Source of the DNA: Durusdinium trenchii
Lineage: Eukaryota; Sar; Dinophyceae; Suessiales; Symbiodiniaceae
DNA length: 64,000 nt
Direction of reading: 5' to 3'
Assembly (NCBI GenBank): GCA_963970005.1
Contig: CAXAMN010025317.1
Span: forward strand, 403,536 to 467,535
Each line of letters starts with the position of its first letter. Within the stretch, counting starts at the first letter, position 1. The translations under genes and the position numbers were made by a program. The notes under the pieces were generated by a model. The model did no database searches. It saw only the letters and a list, made by a program, of their open reading frames with translations, and was not told the origin of the DNA. Of the stretch, positions 51,601 to 62,822 are shown piece by piece.

Positions 51601-52983
51601 ATACATAGCAGGAGGCAAAGACCCGCCGTTGATACTGAACATAATGCCCAGGTTCAGTGTGTGCATGCTGCAAGTCTTTATTGTCCCAGGATGCCAACCT
51701 TCGAGAGTTAGAAGTGGACCTCAACCGTGTGTCTTCCATCCCACTAAAAACAATCTCCATCTCAAAGTCGCTATACATGGTACAACGAACTATATAGACC
51801 AAAGCGGCAAATGTTCTTGTCCGGGATCCGTTTTGCAACGAACTCCTCTTTGGTGAACTCCTTATCCAGCCATTCCTTAGATCACATCAACTCACCCTGG
51901 GAGTCCAAGACTTGTTGACAGCCTCCAACCGTTTTGGTGACAAATGGACAAATTTGGTGAACCCTAATATAGGTGTCAGGGAAATTGAGCGAATGGTACA
52001 AGATGGTACAAGATATACTGTATATCAGGTAGCCCGGTGGCCCAAAAGAGCATGTTTCATGGTTTCATTTCTAATTATTGCTAAGTTGTGCCAAAAGGCT
52101 TTGGACTTCTAGGGTGCAACCTAAGGCTTGAGAAGGGGGGAGTATCCCAAAACCCGTGTAGGCACCCTCTCTACCAGGTACATGGATGGAAAGCGAATTA
52201 TAACATTCGTTCAATAATGCAGGAAGGCTCAGCGCTGCGGTCAATACAGTGATAGAGCAATTTTGGATTGTCGGAAGTTGCTAGAGCTGGACATCGGTAG
52301 CATACAGTATTGGCTTTCCATGAACACTGCGGGAATCTCCATAGCATTTTGTGCCACTCCCAGTCTCCTCTCAATTCGGTGACCGCGAAAGATTTGCCAC
52401 AAGAAATGATCCACTTCCCAGCATCCGGCCTTTGCAGAACATTCCCTTGCATATCAACGTTGGGAAAGGTTCCATGAAATGCTGCATTCAGGCTCCAGGT
52501 GATCACCCTCAGCGCTTTGTTTACAGTGCGATTCTTGAAGCACTTGGATTTTTCGCAGCTCCACAGCAAAAATCTCGAGCATCGAACGCTGCGTGGGCGA
52601 AAAAGAGGTAAGCTGAGGAATATCCCTAAGATGGTCTCTGTTTGGTACACGGTGCTGAGCCGTGCACCGTCCCCGTATAGTGCAACTGGAATGTGCTCTT
52701 CAGTCGCGGTGGTCTCAAGTGACCAAGGTTCGCCCGCAGCTCGTGCATCCCTCCAGAACTTTCGAACATCTTCAACTGGAATGGAGAGCTTCACTGAATC
52801 CCACAGGTAAGACAGCACTTCATGAGGGAAAAGGATTGGCTGGTTCTCCAGAATAACTTTTCCATCGTGTTTAGGATCTTTGATGGGTACTGCAATGGTG
52901 TGTTGGGCCTCAAACGCAAATTGGGCAAATGGCCAAGGAAGAACAATAAACACGGCATTCCCATCCCTTTTCAGTAGATGCAT
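51600..52983 (-). CDS. CACTA/Plavaka-like DDE transposase-type protein, multi-exon
   Basis: The main exon (52,983 down to about 52,205) reads LFPHEVLSYLWDS, GEPWSLETTATEEHIPVALY running into GDGARLSTVY, LPLFRPRSVRCSRFLLW, ELRGDWEWHKMLWRF and CYRCPA. Further exons read EWLDKEFTKEEFVAKRIPDK (about 51,800-51,865) and IKTCSMHTLNLGIMFSINGG (about 51,645-51,720). The order GDGA (first Asp), GDWEW (second Asp), CxxC, then an H-x-LNLG segment resembles the DDE core of CACTA/Plavaka-type transposases, which also carry a CxxC after the second Asp. The family is abundant in dinoflagellates. I saw no terminal repeats around it. The N-terminus is uncertain: the Met at 52,983 may be internal to an exon. 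Confidence 0.5.
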
Positions 52984-54122
52984 GGGGTTGAGGTTTCAAC
53001 TCAAGTTTAAACGAGTTCAAACGCACATAGTACTAGTTGATGCAGCTATGTTTCCATCGATGGTACATCGATGAATTTCCAGAAGTCCCTGCTGTCGTTC
53101 CAGCCACTCTTTACACCAAGATGCGCGCTATCGGGATGCACTGCTGATTGGCTTTCCTTTCCAGCCCAAAGCACATCACTTAGAATCAGACCATTAATCG
53201 ATCAGTACAATTGATTTATGCCAGCCAACCGCCAACCAACTTCGATCCTCATTTGATTTCGATGCCAAGGCACACGGACATGGGCCCGAATCTGCTTCAT
53301 TGCCCTGGTCGTGGATATAGCCTCAGCTCGACAGACGGTCCCATGACTGCAAGAACAGGCAACTGCAGAAACTTTTGAGGTTGCCCTGTGAAACCTATGC
53401 TGGTGAGTCCAAAGTAGCCAAGAAACTCCAGAGCTTACATTTTCGGCTTGCTCTTCCAAAACATAGGGAAATTGAATAGGATGTTCTCCACCTGCCCAAC
53501 GTGCATTGAAACATAAAACAGTCTTTGGAAGCAAAGCTAGCTGCATGCATGGCCATGAACCAAGCACCCCAAAGGAACAGTCAGTGCACGAAGACTCAGA
53601 AAGAACACTTTTGGGACTCGCTTCGGATCCTCATGCCACTTAGGCACCCCAGGTTTGAATCACATGTCAACTGACTTGGCGCCAAGCTGCAGGTGAGCAT
53701 TGGTGCACATCACATGGCCGGGCATGGAGCACCATCCATATCAAGGTTGGGTCAGAAGTTGACATCTTTGCAGGGCAGTTCGGTTTCAATGTACCAACAT
53801 TGCCCCATACACCGGACATGAACCCCACACCCCCAACTCCCTAAAGCAATTGTTCTGAACATTGCCACGGGTCGGGGGTCCAACACTCACAAGCTGGCTA
53901 CGACGCACCAGCCCAATCAAAGACTACCCTACTTCATACTGTTATCAGCCAAAAATTTGGAAAAGGCATCAATCACCCCCTCTGCTGTGGTGGACATGTT
54001 CCGAAGAAGCTCTTCATCATCCACCTGCCGGAGCAAACCAGCCATATGCATATTATATATTTACACCAAAGTGTATACTGTAGCTATATAGTCTAGTCCA
54101 AACGTAGATCAACCACTTTGTT
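52984..54122. other. Intergenic or intron, no assignable gene
   Basis: About 1.1 kb with only short ORFs. Upstream exons of the minus-strand transposase-like gene would be expected here but were not recognised. Confidence 0.35.
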
Positions 54123-57064
54123 CTAGCTGATTTTGGCCTTGGCTGCGTCAACGGCACGCTGCAGGGCAGATCGTTCCTTCTCGAGCTTGCTTCGATGTGG
54201 CTTCATCTCTCCAAGGAAGATGGCGCGAAGGCTGTCAGACCTGGGACAAAATGGAGATGGGCCAAAACACGCCAAAACTAAAAGCCTGGAGCCTGGAGCC
54301 CCAACTAGTTTTGACCCACTGCCAAATCACACATGCACATGATTCATGAAATTCATCTCAAACCTTTGCAAAACTATGTGTGTTAAAAAAATTGAGTTTG
54401 GGACATGTTATCAGCCCTTCCAACCATTGTGGCAGCCTTCGAGATGGTAGAACTTAGCTTGCTAAGCACCTGGATGCACACACTCGAATTTGCAGACGCT
54501 GCGCCGATTGACATGCTCTTATTATCATATCAAATTGTTTGTGAGCGACAATCCACATGCATGCATGCATGTGTGCATGCATGCATACATGTACAACCAG
54601 CCTGTTTTGGCTTCGTGAGCACAGACTTCAGAGCTTCTTTTTTCTTTTTTTCCTCCGCCTTTGTTTTCTCACTTTGCTCTTTCTTCTCTCGCTTCAGCCG
54701 ATCCTTTTCAGTCTCTTCTGGCTCTACCGCCGGACTCTTTTCAGATCCAGTGTCATTCTTGTTGTCTTTCTTTCCTTTCGATTTCACCTTCTTTGCCTTT
54801 TTGCATCCTTTTGCTTTCTTGGACTTTTTCTTCTGCAGGACCGGCTTTGCAAACAGACTGCACTAGATCGATGCAAATCCAGTCTAATGAATGTATAGTG
54901 TACGTACAACAACTATACAACATATAGTCACGTGGCATATGCATACTTTGGCCGTTCATTCATTTTGACACACCACCCAACCAATTCAAGATCAATCACT
55001 GCATGCATGCTAGCATACACACCTCTGAAGAAGTACTCTTGCACGATGAAGACGATGAAGAAGATGAGGTAGACGTAGAAGAGGATCGCTTCCGTTTGCT
55101 CTTCTTGCTCTTGTGGGATTTCTTGTTCTTGCGCCTGTTGCTCTTGGATCGCCTACGTCCGCGGCCCTCACCATCGCTGTTATCGACTGCTTCGAATAAC
55201 TTGTCGATGATCTCGTCTTCCTCCGTGGATTCGGCATCCTCTACCCACACCAGGAACTGTAGCACTTCCTGGGCTGAGATGCGTCAGGTTTATTCAGGTT
55301 GCTAATCAATCAAACAAATCCAAACAATTTGATTGTCACACAGCTGCCTTTGTCTTGAAAAATGTGCACCCTGCAAAACAGTGCTGGAAAGTTTCTGGAG
55401 CATCTGGGTGTTCTCTGACTTGTTCTGCTTTGATTTGTTCGTCACCCAGCTTTGCTTCTGTGATCTTGCGTGCCACTTCAATGCTCCCATATCGCTGAGC
55501 AATTTGGTCAAAGGTGAGCCACTGGCGGCATCCACGCCGTCTGTGTGTCGTTTTGCTTTGCAGTCGCAAGTAATATGCACTTTGCGACCACACTCCTTCA
55601 CAACTGATCCACTGTTCGTACAGCACTTGAAGACGTGGTGTACCTGAGTTTTATCAACTCCACAATGTTCGTATTTGCCAACCTTTGCATGATTTTGCAT
55701 GTGTTGCAAACAGTGACAGTTAAACACAGAGTTTTTTAATATGAAGATCAGATGCAGACAGGCCACACCTAAATGCTTCTGCCCCTTTCTGTCGAATCAC
55801 CTTTGGTGTAGCTTTGCCTCGTAGCAGGTCCAGGAAAAACATGATATATTGGCTAGCAGTTCATCAGCAATGCAATAGAAGCTAGCAATTTGAATTTTTG
55901 TTCTCAACAGTTGGCCTCACAACCCAACAGTCAACGCGAGACCGCATTCTTGAACAAAACACGGGGAGTAATGTTCACTCCTTCAAAATCATTGAGTCCC
56001 AAAACAGATTTGCCCTTCTTGAGTCAAATGCTGCCCAGGCACTCTTTAGCGATCTAGAGAATCGCATGAATCTCGCATGGTTCACCCGCTTCAGCCTTGC
56101 TTTCTCCACCGCAGCTTCATCAATCTCAGAGTCCTCATTGTCCTCCGGCTCTCCCTGAGAAGCATCACAAGTGTCCTTCTTGCCATGGTCAGTAGTCTTT
56201 GTCTTCACAAGTTTCCCACTAGATGACACCTCCTTGTCTTTCTTGTCACCAGTCCCACTGATATCAGCTGTCACGCCTCGAGTCAGGCTACCTGTCACTG
56301 CTTTAGCAAGTGATGAATGCGCGACATCACTCTCAGAACGCTTGATGCGAGCGGACGGTGTTGCACAAGGCTCAGCCTTCATTGGCGGCTGCACAGGCTT
56401 CACAGGTGCTGTAGCTTTTGCTGGCCTTGCTTTGGCTGCAGTCGCCTTTTCAGTTGCCACTGCCGCCTCATTGCTTCGAGCTTGCTGTTTCATTTTTGGT
56501 GCAGAATCAGTCTTGGTCATTGGTCCTTTTGCTTTACAGGGCGGTGTCTCCAAGTCTGCATCGTTTTTTTGCCTTTGCCGCTTTTGCCTCCTTCTCACGC
56601 AAAGCTTTCATTCGGGCATTGTTCTTTGCAACTTCAGGTGTTGAAGCTCTCACAGTGGTTGCGTTTGAAAGTCCTGTCACGTTGGCAATGTGATGAAGCA
56701 GCAGTTGGTGCCACTGCAAATGCAAGGCGCAAAAAGAAACTGGCAGCATATAGTTCATCAAGCAAAATCCCCAAGCCTCGATTGATTGTAGCTGTGTTCA
56801 TGCGCCTCAACCTTTTGAGATCATCTTGCCTGCCAATAAACGTATCTAGTTCGATTTAGGTCGATCGATACTCATATATTGCACAGGTGAACTGGTATTC
56901 ATGCTGGTGCACTATATCACTCCTCACCTGATGCCAGCAGCCGTCACATCTTCAGACAATTGTGCTTGACCAGCTCCATCAAGCTCTGCCATCCGCTTGC
57001 TCCGGGTAGCGGCGCGTGCCAGAGCAGCTGACACCACATCATCCCCTCCCCCCTTGCGAGACAT
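54123..57064 (-). CDS. Lys/Ser-rich multi-exon protein of an unnamed dinoflagellate family
   Basis: It starts MSRKGGGDDVVSAALARAAT (57,064). Exon 2 (about 56,845 to 56,020) holds VAKNNARMKALREKEAKAAK, a one-base frame slip at a seven-T run (+ strand 56,564-56,570), then a Lys/Ala/Pro-rich stretch and EIDEAAVEKARLKRVNHARF. An exon at about 55,350-55,500 reads QIAQRYGSIEVARKI then VREHPDAPETF. One at about 55,020-55,265 reads QFLVWVEDAESTEEDEI and is followed by an Arg/Lys/Ser tract. One at 54,600-54,837 is Lys/Glu-rich (EKDRLKREKKEQSEKTKAEE). The last (54,240-54,123) reads AIFLGEMKPHRSKLEKERSA and ends in a stop. Similar exon sets are familiar from dinoflagellate repeat-family proteins, but no function is known to me. 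A nuclear, nucleic-acid-associated role is only suggested by the basic tracts. Confidence 0.55.
54556..54590 (+). repeat. ATGC simple repeat
   Basis: About 35 bp of ATGC units, one interrupted by GTGTGC, in a minus-strand intron. Confidence 0.85.
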
Positions 57065-57992
57065 TGGGAAGCCGTGCTGCCTACTCCCACCAAGTCTCCT
57101 ACAGAGGTGACCTGCACAAATCAAGGACGGCAGCAGAAAACAAAAACATCATAATTTACACATTGTTGAGCAGCAGTAAGAATGATCACATGTTCAGCGC
57201 ACGCGAACGACCATAGCCATTCCACATTCACACAAAAGTAAAAAATGGTGTTTTTTTGTGGATTTTTGGGGGTTCGGTCGTTCACGTACAAAAAATGGGC
57301 GTTCATGGACAAAAATGTGCGTTCACGTTCTATTCACGCTGTTTCACGCTTCATTCACGCTATGTTTTTTTTCTGGACCATACCCATGTCCGTGTAGACA
57401 TACACGGTGGCAGGCACTTTGGCTACGTGGAATCCTGTCCCATCCATCAGGACCCGAATTAGCTGAAAGGGCTCGCTGGTCTAAAGAATCCGGGCACAAA
57501 CTGCTTCGATTGAGGTTTTCAGTACAAACACTCATTTTTGAGGACTGGTGGGTTGTTCACAAATGTAGTTGTCCAAAGATTCTATCAATCCTATCTTCCT
57601 CTGACGACCAGATCCCCTTTAGTGGCATTGTATGACCACCTCCACTAAATAGGTTCCTCCAAATCTAAATTGGGCTCATAGTGGCCCTGTGCGGTTTCCT
57701 TGGCAAGAAACCTGTTGATTTCATGAAAGCCAAGATGACGCCATCGATAAGGTGCCTCATCCACAGTTCAAAACATTCATGAACCACAAGACTTTTCCTC
57801 ACATCCACCCCACATGTTTTTAACTTTGGAATGAAAAGGCCTGGAGAATAGGCTTAGAAGCATTATCGCGGTCAAGCGCATCAGCCAACTTCCGTGCACG
57901 AGAGGACAACGACGATGGAGCGGTGGAGCCAGAAGCCTGGGAACACAGGTTGGGGCGTGGGTGCTGGAATATATATATTTGAACACGCTCCA
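57065..57992. other. Spacer between two minus-strand genes
   Basis: About 0.9 kb. A + strand 125-codon ORF (57,258-57,635) arises from repeated TTCACG/TTTTTG-rich sequence and lacks protein-like features. Nothing else is seen. Confidence 0.45.
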
Positions 57993-59355
57993 CTACTCTC
58001 TAAACCATGCATTATTTGCACGTAGAGGCACCAAGAACTTTTGGTGAAGTTCCGCTACCTTCTTTCCATAAAGGCGTGGGTAGACAGCACTTTGCTTCAT
58101 AGCTGGTCCCCCTGTCCTGATATCATGATCTACAAGTAGAAAATCAGAACAAGGATTTTGAGGTCTTGCTCTCATGCAAAACTTGACCACAACATCAATA
58201 AGGCAGGGACACTTGGATCTTCCCTGTGCGCCGATTGGGTTTTCGCACGACCATCTTCAGCCTCTTCTGGTTCTTCTTGATATGTTTTTTCAACTTGTCC
58301 GATACAGGCTTCTTCAAGGCATAGATCCATGGACTCGGTCAGTGCAACTAAACACATCTATATCTAATACTTATTGATCAATGTGTGCGTATGGACGCAG
58401 TTACAGCTCTTCTGAACTAAGGTCAGAACGCAACACCAAATACCCGTGTAGGTTTCATAAAATCATGGCCATAGACTCCCATTGCACTCAGCTGTTAGCA
58501 AGTATAGGACACTGCATTTCTTTTCATGAAAATCCAAATCCATTCACCCAACAATTAGTTGGGCCAAGATGCAAGTTCACTTCAAACCAATAGTAAACTT
58601 TCTCGGCTGCCAATTTTAGGAACTTGATGTATGGGAAGTGGATCATGAAGCTGTTGGTGGGTTGCTCGATGGCGAAAAAGCATCCCCGAACCAAGGCCAA
58701 TAACAATAGCGCAACCATTCTTGCTGTAATCCTTAGTTGGGGCCCATGAGGTGGATTATCGGATACAGACGTGACCATGTCTAGCTAGGATCGATCCATT
58801 GCACACACACACACACACCAATGATCGCTTGCAACAGGTCACCGATTGGCCTGCGCCACGTACTTTCGAATGGATGCGAGGCCCAGTGGTCGTCGGTGAT
58901 TCCGCCCATGTGTATGGGAGTTGATATAGACGAAGGAGCTGCATGGAGGTCCCGCATGGATGAGTCCACCCTGCTGCACACGTAGAACCATCATAGCCAA
59001 GCGAATGAAGCCAGGCCTGGAACATGACATCTCATGACCCTACCTGCCCTTGATCAATACTTGCTGGGTAGCAAAGCTAAACTAAGAGTTACACGTTGTC
59101 AGGATGTTTCCTTCATCTCCTTGATCTACCCCACGAAGTTGGATATCAAAAGACGCCACTTTCAAGGGTTCACCTCCATAGTTGCCTCAACTGGTTTCCA
59201 GGACACCTTCTTATTTATTTGTTCAAAACTCATGTTTGGACGTTGATGTGAAATAAGCCCGAAACCAAAGCCATCAGTTACAGAGCATTGACCTCCAAAT
59301 AGATCAAGAGCTGCAAGGTCCTTAGGTCTTTTTGGCAGGACCCACACACACCCCA
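57993..59355 (-). CDS. Degenerate C5-methyltransferase-like protein (LDLF/GPPC/EQP family), multi-exon
   Basis: Exon-like pieces on the minus strand give a coherent series. RPKDLAALDLFGGQCSVTDGF-type sequence (motif I-like; LDLFGG at 59,288-59,311) comes first, then FDIQLRGVDQGDEGNIL (about 59,096-59,155). GGLIHAGPPCSSFVYI (motif IV-like; GPPC at about 58,941-58,955, ending YVAQANR near 58,844) is next, then RGCFFAIEQPTNSFM (motif VI-like EQP, about 58,598-58,741). A basic piece (about 58,190-58,335) and SAVYPRLYGKKVAELHQKF (about 57,993-58,150, with stop) follow. The order matches a very common dinoflagellate family resembling C5 methyltransferases, but with GPPC-S-S instead of PCQ and EQP instead of ENV; catalysis is uncertain. 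The N-terminal exons before LDLF were not found. Confidence 0.55.
58801..58819 (+). repeat. CA dinucleotide repeat
   Basis: About nine CA units, located at the intron between the GPPC and EQP exons of the minus-strand methyltransferase-like gene. Confidence 0.9.
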
Positions 59356-60599
59356 GGTATAGCAAGTGGATAATTTTAAGGTTCTTGCCCGGGAACCAAT
59401 CTGGTGTTGTGCAATATAATCCACGATGTGAATCCTGGGAGGCACATGACGTGGCACATGAACCATTTGACAAAAAGAACGTGCTCATCATATTAGTTCC
59501 AAATAATTTATCCAGGCTCAACCCCACAGGCCCTCCAAGTAGAAGGAAGAGCGCCACTTGGCGGTTGGTCAACTCCAAGCCCATCAGGTTTAGAAGGGTA
59601 AGAGCTGCCCAAGTTCAGGCAGCTACGAGCGGCTTGAGAAAACTGTTGGAAAAGATGGGTGCAAGATGACTGCAACATCCACTGCATGAACATGCAAGAA
59701 CCTTCCTTTGAGCTCTACATCTCAGTCGGTGTTTGTTTCTCGTCGGGTTCGGTCAACTAAGTAAGCTGAATCGTTTCAGCCTCCCCCCCCACACTGTGTG
59801 TAGACACACAGCCACCGTTGAAACACAGCTCACCCTTCACACTGTACGTGCTACACATCAAAAGCGGGTACAGTTTCCAAAACAAAAAAGCACATCTTAT
59901 GTTGAGAAGTATGGAGAAGTAACTAGATGCCCTGCACTTGCAAAGCACGTGAGCTGCAACAAATCTAGGCAATCGCAACTCTCAGCTCGGCGGTGTTGTA
60001 GGCGAGCCATTGATGGGAGCCCATCCAGCCACCACCTTTGCAAGGCCCCACCTCAGGTGGACACGGTGCCGTGGGTTTGGGGTCCCGGTGTGTGCAATGC
60101 TCATGAGATCTCAGGAGCAAGAATATACAAATAATATTAGTGTGTCATATTGCTTTTGTTTGTAAGTGCCATACGATTTCCAAGGCCCTGCATATTTTGC
60201 CCAGGCAATCGAAACGCCCTCATTCTTTGCATTGACCTTTGCTCAACCCGCATGCATGCGTTCAAAGCCACATTGCATGTTTATGAGACAAGAGGCTTTC
60301 ATTGCCAACCCCAATGCTTCGTTGATCCGTAGGACCCGGTTGTTGGTCACTGGACGAACGTACCAGGATCGGGTGTAGGCCCTCAGTTGTTCATGAGTCC
60401 ATGGAAATTTGAAGCAGCACTTGGACAGGGACGTATGACCAACAACATGCATGCAGAATGTAAGGGCTTGGCTGGACACCAATGCTTGAGAGCCGATCTT
60501 CATCAACACTTGTCAACCCTTCTGGGGCATAGAGTGTGAAGCACCTGGGTGGATGGATTGACACCAAAAACAAAATGCACCAAATGCACCAACCCAGAA
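59356..60599. other. Unassigned minus-strand upstream region
   Basis: Short ORFs only. If the methyltransferase-like gene has earlier exons they would lie here, but no family signature is visible. Confidence 0.3.
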
Positions 60600-60800
60600 C
60601 TGGGAGCGCTAGAGAGTGACCAGCGAGCCAGCGCAGGCTGAGACAATGGCTTCCTGATCGTCGACCCATCCGAGGCATTTTCCGCGGGCTCCGGGAAGTG
60701 GAAGAACTCCTTATCTTTCTCAGCCACAGCTTCTAGATCTTTCATAGCCACTTCCTCAGCGATAGAAACGAGACGAATGAGAAGATCAGGTTGGCCATCA
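60600..60800 (-). CDS. Exon-like segment, function unknown
   Basis: The minus frame reads DLLIRLVSIAEEVAMKDLEA, VAEKDKEFFHFPEPAENASD and LSQPALARWSL. The composition and clean open frame suggest an exon, probably the start of the downstream minus-strand gene or a separate small gene, but no splice partner is certain. Confidence 0.35.
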
Positions 60801-60880
60801 ACTGCACATGACACAACAGACTGGTACACACATCCACACATATGTAGTTAGGGTGTTTTGGCTGATACCGCATAGTTCAA

Positions 60881-62822
60881 TTAAGGGTCCAATGCTGACG
60901 CGCGAGATTCAGTCGTCTTGTCCGTCTTGTCCTGGGACTTAGATCCTCTTGGCACCCTCTTTGGTTTTTGCTTTGGCACTGCAGCCTTGCCCACCTCCTA
61001 CGGGAAAAACATCTAGGATGGGAAAGCAGCAACATTCTGTTTTGAATGTGTTTAAAGCAGTTTTTACAGCACCGGATAGAAACCCACGGAACATGCATGC
61101 ACCTTGTCCAAATCATTCTTTTCAGCCCCTTCCTTTGGCTTGTCCTTCTCAGAATCCTCCAGCTTTTTGATTTCCTCTTCAAAGTCAATCTTGCGGACAA
61201 CATTTGGCTTTTTGCGGGCCTTCGAGGGTGCAGCAGCAGATGACGATGCATGTTCATCGCGCTTTCCAGGGTGCTCATGAAGTTTCTTGGGGCTCCACTT
61301 TGACATAGATCTTTGGATCTTCCCCTTCACAGACGCTGTCAAGGCTGGTCCATCCTCAGCTTTTCGCTTTTTCTCTTTCTCAATCACTCTCTCAGCCTTT
61401 CGTTTCGCAATCTCCATGTCGGCCATCGCTTCAATCCGGGAGATGTCTTTCTCAAGCGCTTCGATTTCACGCTTTTTGTGCTCCACCATATCCAACGTGG
61501 CCTCCACAGCATCCAGTCGTCTTTTGTGCAATTCCTCATCATCCTTGTCTAATTCATCCATATCTTCCTCAACCTGTTCTTCAACCTCCTCGTGCTTGTC
61601 AGCTTCATCATCCCTTTTTGCCTTGCCTTTTGCACGTGGCTTGGCCTTGGGCTTGGTGCTTGCCTTTGCTTTCGCTTTGGGCTGCCCTGTTTTCCCTTTT
61701 CCTCTTCCTTTTCCACGTCCTCGCCCCTTTCCTTTGCGCACCTTGTCCTCATTGGATTCCTCCTCTTCTCGCATTTTTTCTATCTTCATCTTCTACATCA
61801 TCCCCCTCCTCTTCAGCTTCACGGTTTGCCTGGCGCATCTTCTTTTGTGCCTGGGGATTCACATGGCAAGAGCAACCAGGTTGAATTGAACACATATTAA
61901 AAAATAGAATTAAAACCATGCACGCTTGAAATCTGAAAGGGTCCGGGGTCGGGTCCAAAAATTTAATTGGTATGAGGCTCTGTCCTGTAGGACGTCATCG
62001 TTGCTTGCTTCTAACTTCCTCGTTTTGTAGAGCTCCTTCATCAATTGTTGGGACTTCGCCAAGATCTTTGGATCATGTTTGGGCTCCTCCTTTGTCAAAG
62101 TAGTTTCGTCCTGAAAGACACAATGCAGTTTGATCTAGAATGAATTAGTTGGCATGTATCAATTTGTCAATATTTGTTTTTGCGTGCAATTTGCACAAAG
62201 GACTCCCCACCTTGTGAGCTTGTGTCCCTTCATCTCCAGAGTCCACTTCATCTTGTTGTGTTTCTGCTGCCACCTTTTCTTCTTCCTCAGGCTCGTCAGC
62301 CTGGCTGTCCTGAACCTCCACGCTCAACTCCTTCTCATGTTGTTTCTCACCTTTGCAGTCTGTTTTTGCAATCTGCTCTTGCTCTTCCTGGTCGTCCAAA
62401 ATCTCCTCCTCAGCATCATGGGGCAACTGCATTTGGGAGTCTTCACAGTGTTGTTGTTCATGAGGCATTTGGGAGTCTTCACAGTCTTCGTAAGGCATTT
62501 GAGAGTCCTCAACGTGTTCGGCAATTTGAGACTCACCAGGTTCAGGTCCATGTCCAACCTGCTCCTCCTGTGAATAATGTTCTGTGGCGTTTCCTTCCCC
62601 AACCTCAACTTCTGCATCCTCTGCTGCATTGTCCTCTTCGTTGCCCTCTAGCCCTTGCTGATCCTCATTCTCCATGTCACTGTCACTGACCTCTTCAATC
62701 GGGTCATCAGCAGCCGGGTCTTCTTCCTCACCAAAATCTTCAACTGGGTCGTTGAGGTTCATGGGCAAGGTGTCAAGGTTGTCCGGGTGCTGGGTTTCTT
62801 GTTTGCTTTTCTTCTTTGGGCC
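60881..62822 (-). CDS. Acidic, coiled-coil and Lys/Gly-rich multi-exon protein, function unknown
   Basis: Exon 1 seen (62,822-62,208) begins GPKKKSKQETQHPDN, is very rich in Glu/Asp/Gln and carries three EDSQM repeats; it ends at a GT donor after EGTQAHK. The next (about 62,113-61,975) reads LTKEEPKHDPKILAKSQQLM. The third (about 61,855-61,100) starts QKKMRQANREAEEEG, slips frame by one base at a six-T run (+ strand 61,774-61,779), then has a KGKGRGRGKGRGKGK tract, a coiled coil (HKKREIEALEKDISRIEAMA) and RKKPNVVRKIDFEEEIKKLE. The last (about 61,000-60,881) reads EVGKAAVPKQKPKRVPRGSK and ends in a TAA stop. Earlier exons probably lie at 63 kb. A nuclear scaffold or chromatin role is only suggested by composition. 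Confidence 0.55.

Noticed and set aside
54405-54866. Plus-strand ORF rich in Phe/Ser/Leu that looks membrane-like
   Set aside because: It is the reverse complement of the Lys/Glu-rich minus-strand exon; Phe/Leu arises from antisense Lys/Glu codons.
56171-56859. Overlapping plus-strand ORFs of 157 and 180 codons
   Set aside because: They lie antisense to the Lys/Ala-rich exon of the minus-strand gene, and their Cys/Phe/Leu-rich composition is typical of a shadow frame.
61287-61889. 200-codon plus-strand ORF
   Set aside because: It is antisense to the minus-strand coiled-coil exon and shows only Ser/Phe-rich shadow composition.
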